Shown here in pieces: positions 57,001 to 63,995 of a DNA stretch of 64,000 nucleotides. This DNA is from Edaphochlamys debaryana (Eukaryota; Chlorophyta; Chlorophyceae; Chlamydomonadales): the NCBI GenBank assembly GCA_016858145.1, contig JAEHOE010000052.1, forward strand, positions 676,934-740,933, given 5' to 3'. Numbering within the stretch: the stretch's first letter is position 1; each line of letters starts with the position of its first letter. The translations under genes were made by a program, and so were the position numbers. A model generated the notes under the pieces. That model saw only the letters and a program-made list of their open reading frames with translations, did not search any database and was not told the origin of the DNA.

Positions 57001-58643
57001 CAAGCCATGCCTGGTACGCTCGGCCCGACCTCCACCACCACAACCACCCTTTGCCTGTCATGGTTGAGCATCATCTGCCACGAACGAGCCAAGCCCCAAC
57101 GTAACATCATCACCGCCACCATCACCGCCCCCCTCCACCCCCTCGGCCCCCTCGCCCCGCTATGCCCCCAGCACCCACCCCACCTCCCGCAAGCCTGCCC
57201 TACCCGCTACCTCCCCCCTTGGAACCGAGCCCCGCCCCTTTGCCATCGCCCCCCGCTGGCGCTCACCCCCCGACATGCTTCCCACCCAGCACCCACCCAC
57301 CTCTGCCCCCTTCCCCCTAGCCCCCCATCCACCCAGCACCCACCCACCTCGACCCAAGGCGCCGCCGCCAGGGACCCGGCCCCCCCCACCGCCACCGCCA
57401 CCCGCGCCGCCCCTCCGGCGACCGCGTTGATGCCGGGTGCCAGGGGCAGCGGCGCCGCCGCCAGCTGCGCCCAGCCCAGCGGCGGCGCCGCGGCGGCGCG
57501 CAGCGGCGCCAGGGCTGCCGTACGGATGGTGACGTCAGCGCCGTCTGCGCCCGCCAGATCCGTGTACCGCAGGTCGGCTGTGCGGGGGGAAGGGGGGAGG
57601 GCATTCGGGAAAAGGGGCACGCGGTTGGCACCAACCCAGCGCCCACCCCGCTCTTCCACCCAGCGCCCTCTCGGCACCAGCCCTTGTCCCCACGGCCGCT
57701 GCGGGCATGGAGAGGCCCTTCACCCAGCGCCAGCGAGCGCGCAGCCAGCCTAGTGCGAGCATCAACCTCTCATGACCCTTTCAGGCAGGCGGGCTTTCGA
57801 GCCTCGTGTGAGCAGCTTCGTGTCAGCTCCCCCTAGGCACGTGGGCCTGCCACGGCAGCGGGCATGGAGAGGCCCTCAGCAACCCACCCCCCACCCCCCA
57901 CCCCCCAACCCCCAACCCCCTAGGCACGTGGGCCTGCCAGCCGCCAGCCCCATCCGCACCCCCTGCTCCGCCGCGCCCCTGGAAGGCACCGCCGCCGGGC
58001 AGGTGCCGCCCTATCCATCCCACACGCCGAGACCCCAAGACCCCTCGCCCTCGGCCCTTCCCTCCGCCCCACTCGCATGCCGCCGCGCCCCCGCAGCCGT
58101 CCACCACCTCCACAGCCCAGACACCTGCGGCCCCTGGCCACCTGCCCACCTCCCCGCGGCGTACATGCCTGCCCACTCCCGTGATCCCTACATCTCCCTT
58201 GTACAACCCTCCATAGTCCGGCTCAGTCCCAGCCCCAAGCCCCCACGCCCCACGCCCCACGCCCCACACCCCACCTAGGCGACGCCCCACCCCCCACCCC
58301 ACACCCCTCAACCCCAACCCCCAACCGTCCACTACACACCCCTTGCGCCCCACCCCCCAACCCCCACCTCACAACCCCCACCCCACAACCCACCTCCGGC
58401 TGTGTCGGTCCCAACAGCAGCCAGCCAGGCCGGGCCGGCGGCAGAGCCGTTGGCTGGAAAAGCAAAGGCTGCCAGCTGTGCCACCGACACCGTATCCGTG
58501 AGCAGGTTCAGGTCCAGATGGTCGCATCTTACGGGGCTCGTCAACAGAAGTAGCAGCGCCGGAAGCAGCAGCAGCGCGGGGAGGAGCGCTGCAGCTGGGA
58601 GAGGGCTGCAATGCCGGCGGGGGCGGTCGAGCCCCCTCGACAT
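13731..58643 (-). CDS. Giant polycystin-type channel with lectin/SRCR/Ser-Pro ectodomain
   Basis: A single apparent gene of about 80 exons: signal peptide, C-type lectin-like domains (CTLDs), jacalin-like domain, SRCR domain, Pro-rich rods, Ig-like repeats, TOP domain, channel core and long cytoplasmic tail. The ATG at 58643 starts [16 protein letters not shown] followed by a Leu/Ala-rich signal core ending near SPVRC. The stop is TGA at 13733-13731 after KRRNRWG. I checked exon phases through the jacalin-like region, from the Ig-like repeats to the end of the protein (with some doubt at 26.3-27.7 kb), and at several junctions between; all fit. No internal stop-promoter-start arrangement was found, and gaps between exons stay below about 830 bp. 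Family knowledge: polycystins are ciliary cation channels, and Chlamydomonas PKD2 sits in flagella with mastigonemes. A large adhesive ectodomain in front of the channel is a PKD1-like plan. Reading frame in the Pro-rich exons shifts in places. A split into two or three gene models cannot be excluded. Confidence 0.75.
19277..23411 (-). other. Polycystin/PKD2-type channel core
   Basis: Exons: 23411-23264 (hydrophobic [14 protein letters not shown], likely S2), 23113-22273 (long Gly/Arg-rich cytoplasmic loop of about 280 residues), 22108-21972 (S3), 21720-21641, 21481-21296 and 21122-21034 (S4 ending [15 protein letters not shown], the family's conserved Arg-Leu-Ser), 20782-20667 (S5), 20545-20455 (pore region [14 protein letters not shown]), 20263 to about 20158 (S6, its end extended by the GTAGCA donor), 19981-19938, 19709-19646 and 19473-19277 (post-S6 helix rich in Lys/Arg). 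All junction phases fit. The usual acidic filter residue after the pore Gly is replaced by Ala, with two Asp shortly downstream. A transmembrane S1 ahead of the TOP domain is not apparent. Confidence 0.82.
23643..25000 (-). other. TOP (polycystin) extracellular domain
   Basis: Exons 25000-24681, 24521-24400, 24122 to about 24030, and 23795-23643. The diagnostic part is [18 protein letters not shown] followed by [16 protein letters not shown], matching the polycystin pattern in which a Leu-Asp-x-x-Thr strand precedes a Tyr-x-Pro segment and a hydrophobic Phe-Arg strand. It sits directly before S2, as in PKD2. A Ser/Thr-rich insertion lies in the first exon (about 24.78-24.85 kb). Phases 1, 0, 2 and 0 join correctly. 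Confidence 0.78.
24350..24398. repeat. Poly-C tract in an intron
   Basis: Runs of C up to about 15, interrupted by single T, just beyond the donor of the exon ending at 24400. Homopolymer length here is likely uncertain in the assembly. Confidence 0.75.
25447..29022 (-). other. Ala-rich juxtamembrane region of the polycystin-type protein
   Basis: Exons 29022-28408, 28113 to about 26813 (possibly interrupted by an intron near 27284), 26597-26453 and 26107-25447. The sequence is Ala-rich and helical-looking, with strand-like segments such as [10 protein letters not shown] and [11 protein letters not shown] whose spacing recalls a SEA- or REJ-type juxtamembrane region. I cannot assign a family. 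No GPS/GAIN cleavage motif or PLAT domain was recognised, which separates it from animal PKD1. A 12-16 residue poly-Ala run is encoded at about 27028-27077. Confidence 0.55.
27028..27077. repeat. GGC/GCC trinucleotide repeat coding poly-Ala
   Basis: About 16 uninterrupted GCG/GGC triplets. On the minus strand they read as GCC alanine codons within the juxtamembrane exon. Confidence 0.85.
29176..34178 (-). other. Ig-like repeats (HYR/DUF5011-type) with Ser/Gly linkers
   Basis: At least four repeats with the pattern P-x-I-T-L ... G-x-x-Y-T-D-P-G-A ... D-x-x-D-G-D ... Y-x-x-x-Y-x-A-T-D-x-x-G-N-x-A ... R-x-V-x-V followed by a Cys-rich turn. The clearest is [10 protein letters not shown] (exon 34178-34001) joined to [15 protein letters not shown] and ITYIATDA (33877-33747) and [18 protein letters not shown] (33357-32963). 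Others use [24 protein letters not shown] and [10 protein letters not shown]. Linkers are Ser-, Gly- or Cys-rich, notably 31380-31760, which encodes (Gly-Ser)n. In surface proteins such repeats are extracellular stalk modules. Confidence 0.65.
34489..36440 (-). other. Stalk region between Pro-rich rod and Ig-like repeats
   Basis: Exons 36440-36363, 35973-35827, 35572-35334, 35173-34975 and 34683-34489, following the last part of the Pro-rich exon ([16 protein letters not shown]). The third and fourth contain a segment ending [17 protein letters not shown], which looks like the tail of another Ig-like repeat. The rest (for example [16 protein letters not shown]) is unassigned. The final exon is Ser-rich with a Cys cluster. 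Confidence 0.5.
36760..38600 (-). other. Ser-Pro rod 4 of the polycystin-type protein
   Basis: About 1.8 kb of (PPSPxP)n, the hydroxyproline-rich motif of volvocine wall proteins. It begins right after [15 protein letters not shown]; the acceptor CAGAG|ACACG joins the preceding lectin exon in phase 1. The PPSP reading frame switches near 38.40 kb and 37.00 kb, so small introns or indels are present. Nearly all three minus frames stay open because the repeat contains no stop. Confidence 0.8.
38906..41842 (-). other. C-type lectin-like domains, second cluster (3-4 domains)
   Basis: Exons 41842-41668, 41325-41185, 41030-40940, about 40655-40437, 40284-40258, 40073-39749 and 39372-38906. The last exon encodes a textbook domain: [57 protein letters not shown], with the four conserved cysteines and the WLGL core. 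The first exon, ending [13 protein letters not shown], looks like the C-terminal half of a domain whose start may lie in the Pro-rich exon. Calcium ligands (EPN/QPD-WND) are not evident, so sugar binding is not assured. Confidence 0.75.
42001..43552 (-). other. Ser-Pro/Pro-rich rod 3
   Basis: About 1.5 kb of Pro-rich coding sequence. The right part is (PPSPxP)n. The left part, 42028-42460, changes to a longer unit alternating [13 protein letters not shown] and [10 protein letters not shown]. The best repeat frame changes several times (near 43.15 and 42.75 kb). The donor at the left end is not obvious. Confidence 0.65.
42028..42460. repeat. Coding minisatellite within Pro-rich rod 3
   Basis: Tandem units of roughly 30-60 bp built from GGGGGGCTGGGTGGGGGCGG with alternating GGAAACCA and GGAGGCCA ends, plus GGGCCGGCGGGGAGG variants. 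Near-identical copies suggest recent expansion or unequal exchange. Confidence 0.75.
43841..44490 (-). other. Ser-Pro rod 2
   Basis: Same exon as the last SRCR cysteine ([17 protein letters not shown]), continuing as (PPSPxP)n with PPRP and PPAP variants for about 640 bases. The frame is disturbed near 44.02 kb, where [10 protein letters not shown] appears in place of the repeat. Confidence 0.75.
44494..45436 (-). other. SRCR domain
   Basis: Four exons (45436-45358, 45033-44957, 44787-44659, 44516 onward). The order is [75 protein letters not shown]. This is a complete scavenger-receptor cysteine-rich fold with the six group-A cysteines (VCD, VVC, VLC, ADC, NDC, VRC). SRCR together with C-type lectin domains has been reported for Chlamydomonas surface proteins. 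The domain is flanked on both sides by Ser-Pro rods, so it would be presented on a stiff stalk. Confidence 0.92.
45722..46085 (-). other. Ser-Pro rod 1
   Basis: About 360 bases encoding [15 protein letters not shown] and [15 protein letters not shown] stretches with a DKFDPP interruption. It follows lectin segment [16 protein letters not shown] and ends GDFQYN just before the SRCR domain. The repeat frame at the start and the frame needed for GDFQYN differ by one base around 45.79 kb, in a run of C, so an indel or sequencing error is likely there. Confidence 0.75.
46295..49243 (-). other. C-type lectin-like domains after the jacalin-like domain (about 3)
   Basis: Exons 49243-48336, 48130-48051, 47746-47547, 47378-47148, 46721-46553 and 46347-46295, completed by SSEERCFAL in the next exon. 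Diagnostic parts: [15 protein letters not shown] and [49 protein letters not shown] with [12 protein letters not shown] and [11 protein letters not shown]. These show the Cys-x-x-x-Gly-Gly/Ala-x-Leu and Trp-Leu-Gly-Leu features of the fold, with long Ala-rich insertions. Confidence 0.7.
49443..50288 (-). other. Jacalin-like lectin domain
   Basis: Exons 50288-50169, 49951-49783 and 49599-49443, joining in phases 0 and 1. The order [61 protein letters not shown] follows the jacalin pattern of a beta-prism: a strand with Tyr, then HGG-x-GG, a Gly-Glu/Asp-x-Ile-x-x-Val-x-Gly turn, a Ser-Leu-x-Phe-x-Thr strand, and a second Gly-rich loop. Jacalin-like domains bind mannose- or galactose-type glycans. 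Confidence 0.7.
52896..52959. repeat. 16-bp tandem repeat (four units) in an intron
   Basis: CTCTTCCCGACCCGCC repeated four times with almost no change, in the intron between exons ending 52986 and starting near 52736. Confidence 0.85.
53314..53545. repeat. Intronic tandem duplication of about 110 bp
   Basis: The block beginning GTGACTAATCCCATGGCA and ending GTGATGGACCAGC occurs at about 53314-53407 and again at 53433-53539 with scattered substitutions and a small indel. Both copies are inside one intron of the polycystin-type gene. Confidence 0.85.
55984..56165. repeat. Intronic minisatellite
   Basis: Repeats of CCTCCCAAGCCCTCGACCCC and CCTCCCACACCCTCAGCCA, about 15-36 bp per unit, in the intron between exons ending 56193 and starting 55753. 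Confidence 0.8.
57351..58643 (-). other. Signal peptide and N-terminal unassigned domain
   Basis: Exon 1 (58643-58394) encodes the signal peptide and the start of the mature chain, [11 protein letters not shown]. Exon 2 (57579-57351) continues [19 protein letters not shown] in phase 1. Together they make about 150 residues without a recognised family before the first lectin domain. The 814-bp intron between them holds repeated CCCCCAACCCC tracts and a duplicated word CCCTAGGCACGTGGGCCTGC (57832 and 57920). Confidence 0.7.
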
Positions 58644-59990
58644 TAGTCGGTCCTGTGGCGCCCCGCCATCGCGCCGCAGCCGCCGCTCCCGCACGTAGCG
58701 GGCTGCCTCGTGGTTATGCTGCATGCCCAGGCGCCGGTCGTGGAGCAAGGGAGGCGCTTTGGCATCCGGCGCCATGCCCACTGAGCCAGTCGCTGGAGCC
58801 AATGTCGTTAAGCCTCATTTGCTGCGCCTCCCAGTCACATAGCCTCCTCGCAGGGAGCTGTGTTGTGGCCCAAAGTCGTTTCGTTTCGTGGACTCAAACA
58901 GGCAACGAGTTGTGAACCCCGTCAATTTAGACAAGCCGTTGTCCTCCGCAAGCAAGCGTAAGCGACGGCAGCGGTCGCGCCTCAGTGCGGACACCGTGAG
59001 GAGTTGCGTCCAGTAAGGGGTAATGGAATCGTGTTAGACGCTGCTTTACGCGGTTCTATGCATTTGAGTCATGTGTGATGGTTGCGCAAGCGGGAGGCGG
59101 ACCAGGTCTCGGCAAACACGTTCCCGTTGCCTAAAATTTCGGGTGACTTAGCAACCCCGCGTTTCCCCGGCCTGCCCTCACGCCATCATCTGATACTGCT
59201 AGCATGCCTATCCCTTGGTCACAAGCCGTACAGAGTCCGGGGTTTTGCAGCTCGGTAGCAGCACACCACTCCGACATGTCCTAAGGCACACCTGCAGCTG
59301 TCCCCCACCCCCCGGACCAATTATCTACCCGTTACAGCTATAACCTAGCAAGCTCACATTCGGCATATTGTTTCAAGACTGAAGACTTCCGTCCAATATC
59401 CATCGCTTGGCGCTGAACATGCCGGCTATCACACACATGCCGGCCTGTCTGCTTACAACTGCACTTGTACGTTGCACGCGCCGTATCACGGACCCAACGC
59501 ATCCTGAACACATGCCAGCCGTCGTGGTGGCAGCCCGGGACAGCCCCGGCCTCACCGCTTTCGCTCTGCGCCGCATTCGCTCTGAACATCTTCGAGCTCC
59601 CAGCCCGGGTGCGAAGCTAGGAGCGCCCCCCAGGCAAGCCGCCAGGCAAGAACCTGGGGCGTAGACGAAGCATCCGCTGCCACAGCTGCTGCACAGAGGC
59701 ACGGAAGGAAGGAAGGGCCGGGGGGCGGGGGCCCGACCGCAGGGCGGGGGTTAAAAGACGAGAGTGCCAAGCAAACGAGTGCGGGGGTGGGGGACTGAAT
59801 GGCGAGAATGCCAATCACGAAATGCATGTCGTGTCAGGGGGGGGGGGGTAGGAATGATGCAGAAGTACCCCATGCTTCCTTTGGAAAGAGCTTGGCCACA
59901 GGAGCCTAAATTTAGGTTTTAGGGTTCTAGCAATCAAGGTTGTACATGCAAAGATCCAGGCCCTCAAAGTTCAGGGTGGGTGGGTAGGTC

Positions 59991-60008
59991 GGGGGGTCCG
60001 GGAACTTT
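59991..60008 (+). repeat. Dispersed GGGGGGTC-GGGAACTTT word, copy 3
   Basis: GGGGGGTCCGGGAACTTT here differs by one base from the copies at 11001 and 11528. A reverse-complementary CAAAGTTC lies just upstream at about 59965, giving a small inverted arrangement. Confidence 0.55.
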
Positions 60009-60443
60009 CGTCACGGCGGGCAGGACCCCTTTCGTCGGCTCCTGCGCGCTTCCGAAGGCCCTAAGGCGTCTATCGACAAGGTCTGAACTCTGGGTATGCC
60101 TGAGCACCACGTTCAGCGGTCGGGATGTGGGTCCAGGCCGGGCATGACCCGACATGTCGGCATGCCAGCGCTGCAGAACACGTGCCGGTGCCCGCTCAGC
60201 AGCTGCCGCTGTACCCCAAGTCCGAGCCATTTCATTGGCATGTGGTGCCAGGGCTGAGGTGTGTCCGATGTCCATCGGTACGTGCTCATCGGCCCAACAT
60301 GCCGGCCGTAGACCGCGAGCCACCCTCGCTCACCACGCGACACGGCCATGTGCGACAAGGCCCGGCCCAACCGCCGGCAGCGAGGACGGAGTCCCCTAGC
60401 TAGCTAGCAGCTGGCAGCAGCAGACCGTGCAATGGGCAGGGGA

Positions 60444-60471
60444 GGCTGGAGGCTGGAGGCTGGAGGCTGGA
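60444..60471. repeat. (GGCTGGA)4 microsatellite
   Basis: Four perfect 7-bp units followed by degenerate copies. Confidence 0.9.
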
Positions 60472-60702
60472 GGGGAGAGGAGGCCACGTGGGCAGAGCCG
60501 CGTGCCGTGCAGGCTGGCGGCTGGAGGGAGCCACTGTCCCAACCTGGCCACACTCGGCTACATCTCGCTCCCCTGCATCCCCCGACCGCACTGCACGGCC
60601 CCTGCGGGCGTACGCCCCCATCTGGCCGCAAGCCCCTTCTCGCCGGGCAATCGAACCCGTGCGTAGCAACACGGTCACAGGGTGTGTCAAGTTCAGACCC
60701 GG

Positions 60703-60707
60703 TTACA
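60703..60707 (-). terminator. Candidate TGTAA poly(A) signal of the wall-protein gene
   Basis: TGTAA on the minus strand, 619 bases beyond the stop codon at 61328-61326, a usual 3' UTR length for chlamydomonads. The UTR would run over 60690-61325, which holds no other feature apart from a repeated CAAGGACAAG word near 61060-61100. Confidence 0.5.
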
Positions 60708-61325
60708 CACATGCCTTGACCCCGTTCCCCGCCCCTTGGGCCCAGCCTTCCATGCAAGCGCTGACGGCAGGAGGTTGGGCCGCCGTCCGTTTCGGTGCGC
60801 TCCCGGGGCACTGAATCGCCTAGCATGTCATGTCGAGCGAGAGGCTCCCCGCCACCTCCCTCGCGCATGATCAACGTGGCCCCGCCACGAGCCCGTACGC
60901 ACCCCGTCAATGGGTGGCGGGAACCAGCAAACCCCGTTCTCTCCACACCGTGCGGAGAATGCCATCAGATGCCTTCGTGCCCTACGCTCACATACAGTCA
61001 AGCCACAGGGCGCACTGATCACACGCAAGCCGCTATGCAAGCGGAGGTCAACTCAAAATCAAGGACAAGGATAAGCACAAATGCAAGGTCAAGGACAAGT
61101 TTATATATCCGCCCGCGGCATGGATACCTTGGCTTCCAAACCCCGGGACTACTACACAGAGACGTGGGGCAGTCCATGCATCAGGGCCCCCGACGTCGAT
61201 GAGTCGATTGGTGGCTGGGGTACGTAGCAAGAATGAACCAACAGATAGGAACCAACAAACTAAGGCATCAGGCGTGGGGGCAGGCCGGGAGGAGCGAGAA
61301 GGCGCTGAAGGCGCGGCAGGGGGCT

Positions 61326-63995
61326 CTAACGGCACACCACGCTGAGCGTCTGAGACGGCGGGCTACCGCATGTGTTGCCGTTCACTCCCCCCCAGGAAGC
61401 AGCGCCTTTGAAGATTGCGCCGTAGCATGCCCTCAGCGTCCACAACCCGTTACAGATGTACAGGCCGCCGACGGACAGCTCCGACAGCCCGGGGGCAGCC
61501 TGGTAGATGCTCCAGAAGTCATTACCGCATCTCACTTGAATTTGTGTGCCTTGGGTTTGTGGCACGAGGTTTGTGCAAAGCGTGATGGCGGTTGCTGCGT
61601 CGCTGCACGTGAAAGTCGTCTCCAGGGAGGAGGAGACTGTGATGGAAGAATATGCAGGGGCCTTGGGAGCGGCCAGGAAGTTGAGCCAGGCCTGGCATTG
61701 GATTGAGTCTCCGTCGGGTGCTTCGCCTCCAACGAAGCCCTGACTGTACGACACCTCGGCTGGGGGTGGCGGTGGGGGCGCATTGGGAGGAGGCGGTGGC
61801 GGCAGTCCGGGAGGAGGCGGTGGCGGCAGTCCGGGAGGAGGAGGCGGGGGCAGTCCGGGAGGAGGCGGAGGGGGCAGGCCGGGACGCGGAGGAGGGGGCA
61901 CATTGGGAGGAGGAGGCGGGGGCACGTTGGGAGGAGGGGGCGGGGGCACATTGGGAGGAGGAGGCGGGGGCAGGCCGGGAGGAGGAGGCGGGGGCACGTT
62001 GGGAGGAGGAGGCGGGGGCACGTTGGGAGGAGGGGGCGGGGGCACGTTGGGAGGAGGAGGCGGGGGCAGGCCGGGAGGAGGGGGCGGGGGCACGTTGGGA
62101 GGAGGAGGCGGGGGCACGTTGGGAGGAGGAGGCGGGGGCAGGCCGGGAGGAGGGGGCGGGGGCACGTTGGGAGGAGGGGGTGGGGGCACGTTGGGAGGAG
62201 GAGGCGGGGGCACGTTGGGAGGAGGGGGTGGGGGCACGTTGGGAGGAGGAGGCGGGTGCACGTTGGGAGGAGGAGGCGGGGGCACGCCGGGGGGAGGAGG
62301 CGGGGGCAGGCCGGGGAGGGGAGGGGGCGGGGGGGCACGTTGGGAGGAGGGGGTGGAGGCACGTTGGGAGGAGGAGGCGGGGGCACGTTGGGGAGGAGGG
62401 GGGTGGGGGCAACGTTGGGAGGAGGAGGCGGGGGCACATTGGGAGGAGGAGGCGGGGGCACGTTGGGAGGAGGAGGCGGGGGCAGGCCGGGAGGAGGGGG
62501 CGGGGGCACGTTGGGAGGAGGAGGGGGGCACGTTGGGAGGAGGAGGCGGGGGCACGCCGGGAGGAGGAGGCGGGTGCACGTTGGGAGGAGGAGGCGGGGG
62601 CACGCCGGGGGGAGGAGGCGGGGGCACGTTGGGAGGAGGAGGCGGGGGCACGCCGGGGGGAGGAGGCGGGGGCACGTTGGGAGGAGGGGGCGGGGGCACG
62701 TTGGGAGGAGGAGGCGGGGGCACGTTGGGAGGAGGAGGCGGGGGCAGGCCGGGAGGAGGAGGCGGGGGCACGTTGGGAGGAGGAGGCGGGGGCACGCCGG
62801 GGGGAGGAGGCGGGTGCACGTTGGGAGGAGGAGGCGGGGGCACGCCGGGGGGAGGAGGCGGGGGCAGGCCGGGAGGAGGGGGCGGGGGCACGTTGGGAGG
62901 AGGAGGCGGGGGCACGTTGGAGAAGGGAGGGAGGGAGGCGGGGGCAGGCCGGGAGGAGGAGGCGGGTGCACGTTGGGAGGAGGAGGCGGGGGCACGCCGG
63001 GGGGAGGAGGCGGGGGCACGTTGGGAGGAGGAGGCGGGGGCAGGCCGTAAGGAGGAGGCGGGGGCACGTTGGGAGGAGGGGGCGGGGGCACGCCGGGGGG
63101 AGGAGGCGGGGGCACGTTGGGAGGAGGAGGCGGGGGCAGGCCGGGAGGAGGGGGCGGGGGCACGTTGGGAGGAGGAGGCGGGGGCACGTTGGGAGGAAGG
63201 CGGGGGCACGTTGGGAGGAGGAGGCGGGGGCACATTGGGAGGAGGAGGCGGGGCAGGCCGGGAGGAGGAGGCGGGGGCACGTTGGGAGGAGGAGGCGGGG
63301 GCACGTTGGGAGGAGGGGGCGGGGGCACGTTGGGAGGAGGAGGCGGGGGCAGGCCGGGAGGAGGAGGCGGGGGCACGTTGGGAGGATGAGGCGGGGGGCA
63401 CGTTGGGAGGAGGGAGGCGGGGGCAGGGCCGGGAGGAGGGGGGCGGGGGCACGTTTGGAGGGAGGGGGGTGGGGGCACGTTGGGGAGGAGGAGGCGGGGG
63501 CACGTTGGGAGGAGGGGGTGGGGGCACGTTGGGGAGGAGGAGGCGGGTGCACGTTGGGAGGAGGAGGCGGGGGCACGCGCGGGGGGGAGGAGGCGGGGGC
63601 AGGCCGGGAGGAGGAGGCGGGGGCACGTTGGGAGGAGGGGTGGAGGCACAGTTGGTGAGGAGGAGGGGCGGGGGCACGTTGGAGGAGGGGGTGGGGGCAC
63701 GTTGGGAGGAGGAGGCGGGGGCACATGGGAGGAGGAGCGGGGGCACGTGGGGAGGAGGAGGGCGGGGGCAGGCCGGGAGGAGGGGGCGGGGGGGCACTGT
63801 TTGGAGTGAGCGGGGGGCACTTGGGAGGAGGAGGGCGGGGGCACGCCGGGAGGAGGAGGGCGGGTGCACGTGGGGAGGATGGTGGGGGGGGCACGCCACG
63901 GGGGGAGGAGGCGGGGGGCACGTTGGGAGGAGGAGCGGGGCACGCCGGGGGGGGAGGAGGGGGGGGGGCACGTTGGGAGGAGGGGGCGGGGGCAC
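61326..63995 (-). CDS. Hydroxyproline-rich wall glycoprotein, C-terminal part (5' end beyond window)
   Basis: Structural extracellular-matrix protein, incomplete at its start. From about 64.0 to 61.76 kb it is a rod of an 8-residue unit, PPPPPPNV or PPPPPPGL, one unit per 24 bp. In volvocine algae such prolines are hydroxylated and arabinosylated. The rod leads through AEVSYSQGFVGGE into a globular domain of about 135 residues with eight cysteines (CQAWLNFL, FTCSDAAT, LCTNLVPQT, VRCGNDFW, YICNGLWT, RACYGAIF, NTCGSPP, VVCR). The stop is TAG at 61328-61326. The domain resembles the C-terminal modules of pherophorin-like proteins in position and cysteine richness, but I do not see the pherophorin core and leave the family open. 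No intron is needed in the visible part. Frame shifts become frequent beyond 63.2 kb, so protein sequence there is unreliable. Confidence 0.75.
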   Translation of the reverse strand: MPPPPPPNVPPPLLPPRRAPLLLPTCPPPPPPVACPPHHPPHVHPPSSSRRAPALLLPSAPRSLQTVPPRPLLPACPRPPPPHVPPLLLPCAPASSSQRAPTPSSNVPPPLLLTNCASTPPPNVPPPPPPGLPPPPPPRACPRLLLPTCTRLLLPNVPPPPPPNVPPPPPPQRAPTPLPPNVPPPPSSRPCPRLPPPNVPPASSSQRAPASSSRPAPASSSQRAPAPSSQRAPASSSQRAPASSSRPAPPPPPNVPPPPPPNVPPPSSQRAPASSSQRAPAPSSRPAPASSSQRAPASSPRRAPAPSSQRAPASSLRPAPASSSQRAPASSPRRAPASSSQRAPASSSRPAPASLPPFSNVPPPPPPNVPPPPPPGLPPPPPPGVPPPPPPNVHPPPPPGVPPPPPPNVPPPPPPGLPPPPPPNVPPPPPPNVPPPPPPNVPPPPPPGVPPPPPPNVPPPPPPGVPPPPPPNVHPPPPPGVPPPPPPNVPPSSSQRAPAPSSRPAPASSSQRAPASSSQCAPASSSQRCPHPPPPQRAPASSSQRASTPSSQRAPPPPPLPGLPPPPPPGVPPPPPPNVHPPPPPNVPPPPPPNVPPPPPPNVPPPPPPNVPPPPPPGLPPPPPPNVPPPPPPNVPPPPPPGLPPPPPPNVPPPPPPNVPPPPPPNVPPPPPPGLPPPPPPNVPPPPPPNVPPPPPPNVPPPPRPGLPPPPPPGLPPPPPPGLPPPPPPGLPPPPPPNAPPPPPPAEVSYSQGFVGGEAPDGDSIQCQAWLNFLAAPKAPAYSSITVSSSLETTFTCSDAATAITLCTNLVPQTQGTQIQVRCGNDFWSIYQAAPGLSELSVGGLYICNGLWTLRACYGAIFKGAASWGGVNGNTCGSPPSQTLSVVCR

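Larger units (their letters stand above)
58644..60702. other. Intergenic region between the polycystin and wall-protein genes
   Basis: Holds the promoter of the polycystin-type gene (no TATA seen close to its ATG) and sequence past the 3' end of the wall-protein gene. No exon is supported. It includes copy 3 of the dispersed 20-bp word (59991-60008), the shared word GACATGTCGGCATGCC (about 60151-60166), and a short GGCTGGA repeat (60444-60471). Confidence 0.5.

Noticed and set aside
59914..59927. TTTTAGGG telomere-like word
   Set aside because: A single copy, not an array.
61703..63658. 651-codon plus-strand frame rich in Trp-Glu-Glu-Glu-Ala-Gly
   Set aside because: It is the complement of the proline array; the minus frame ends in a plausible cysteine-rich domain.
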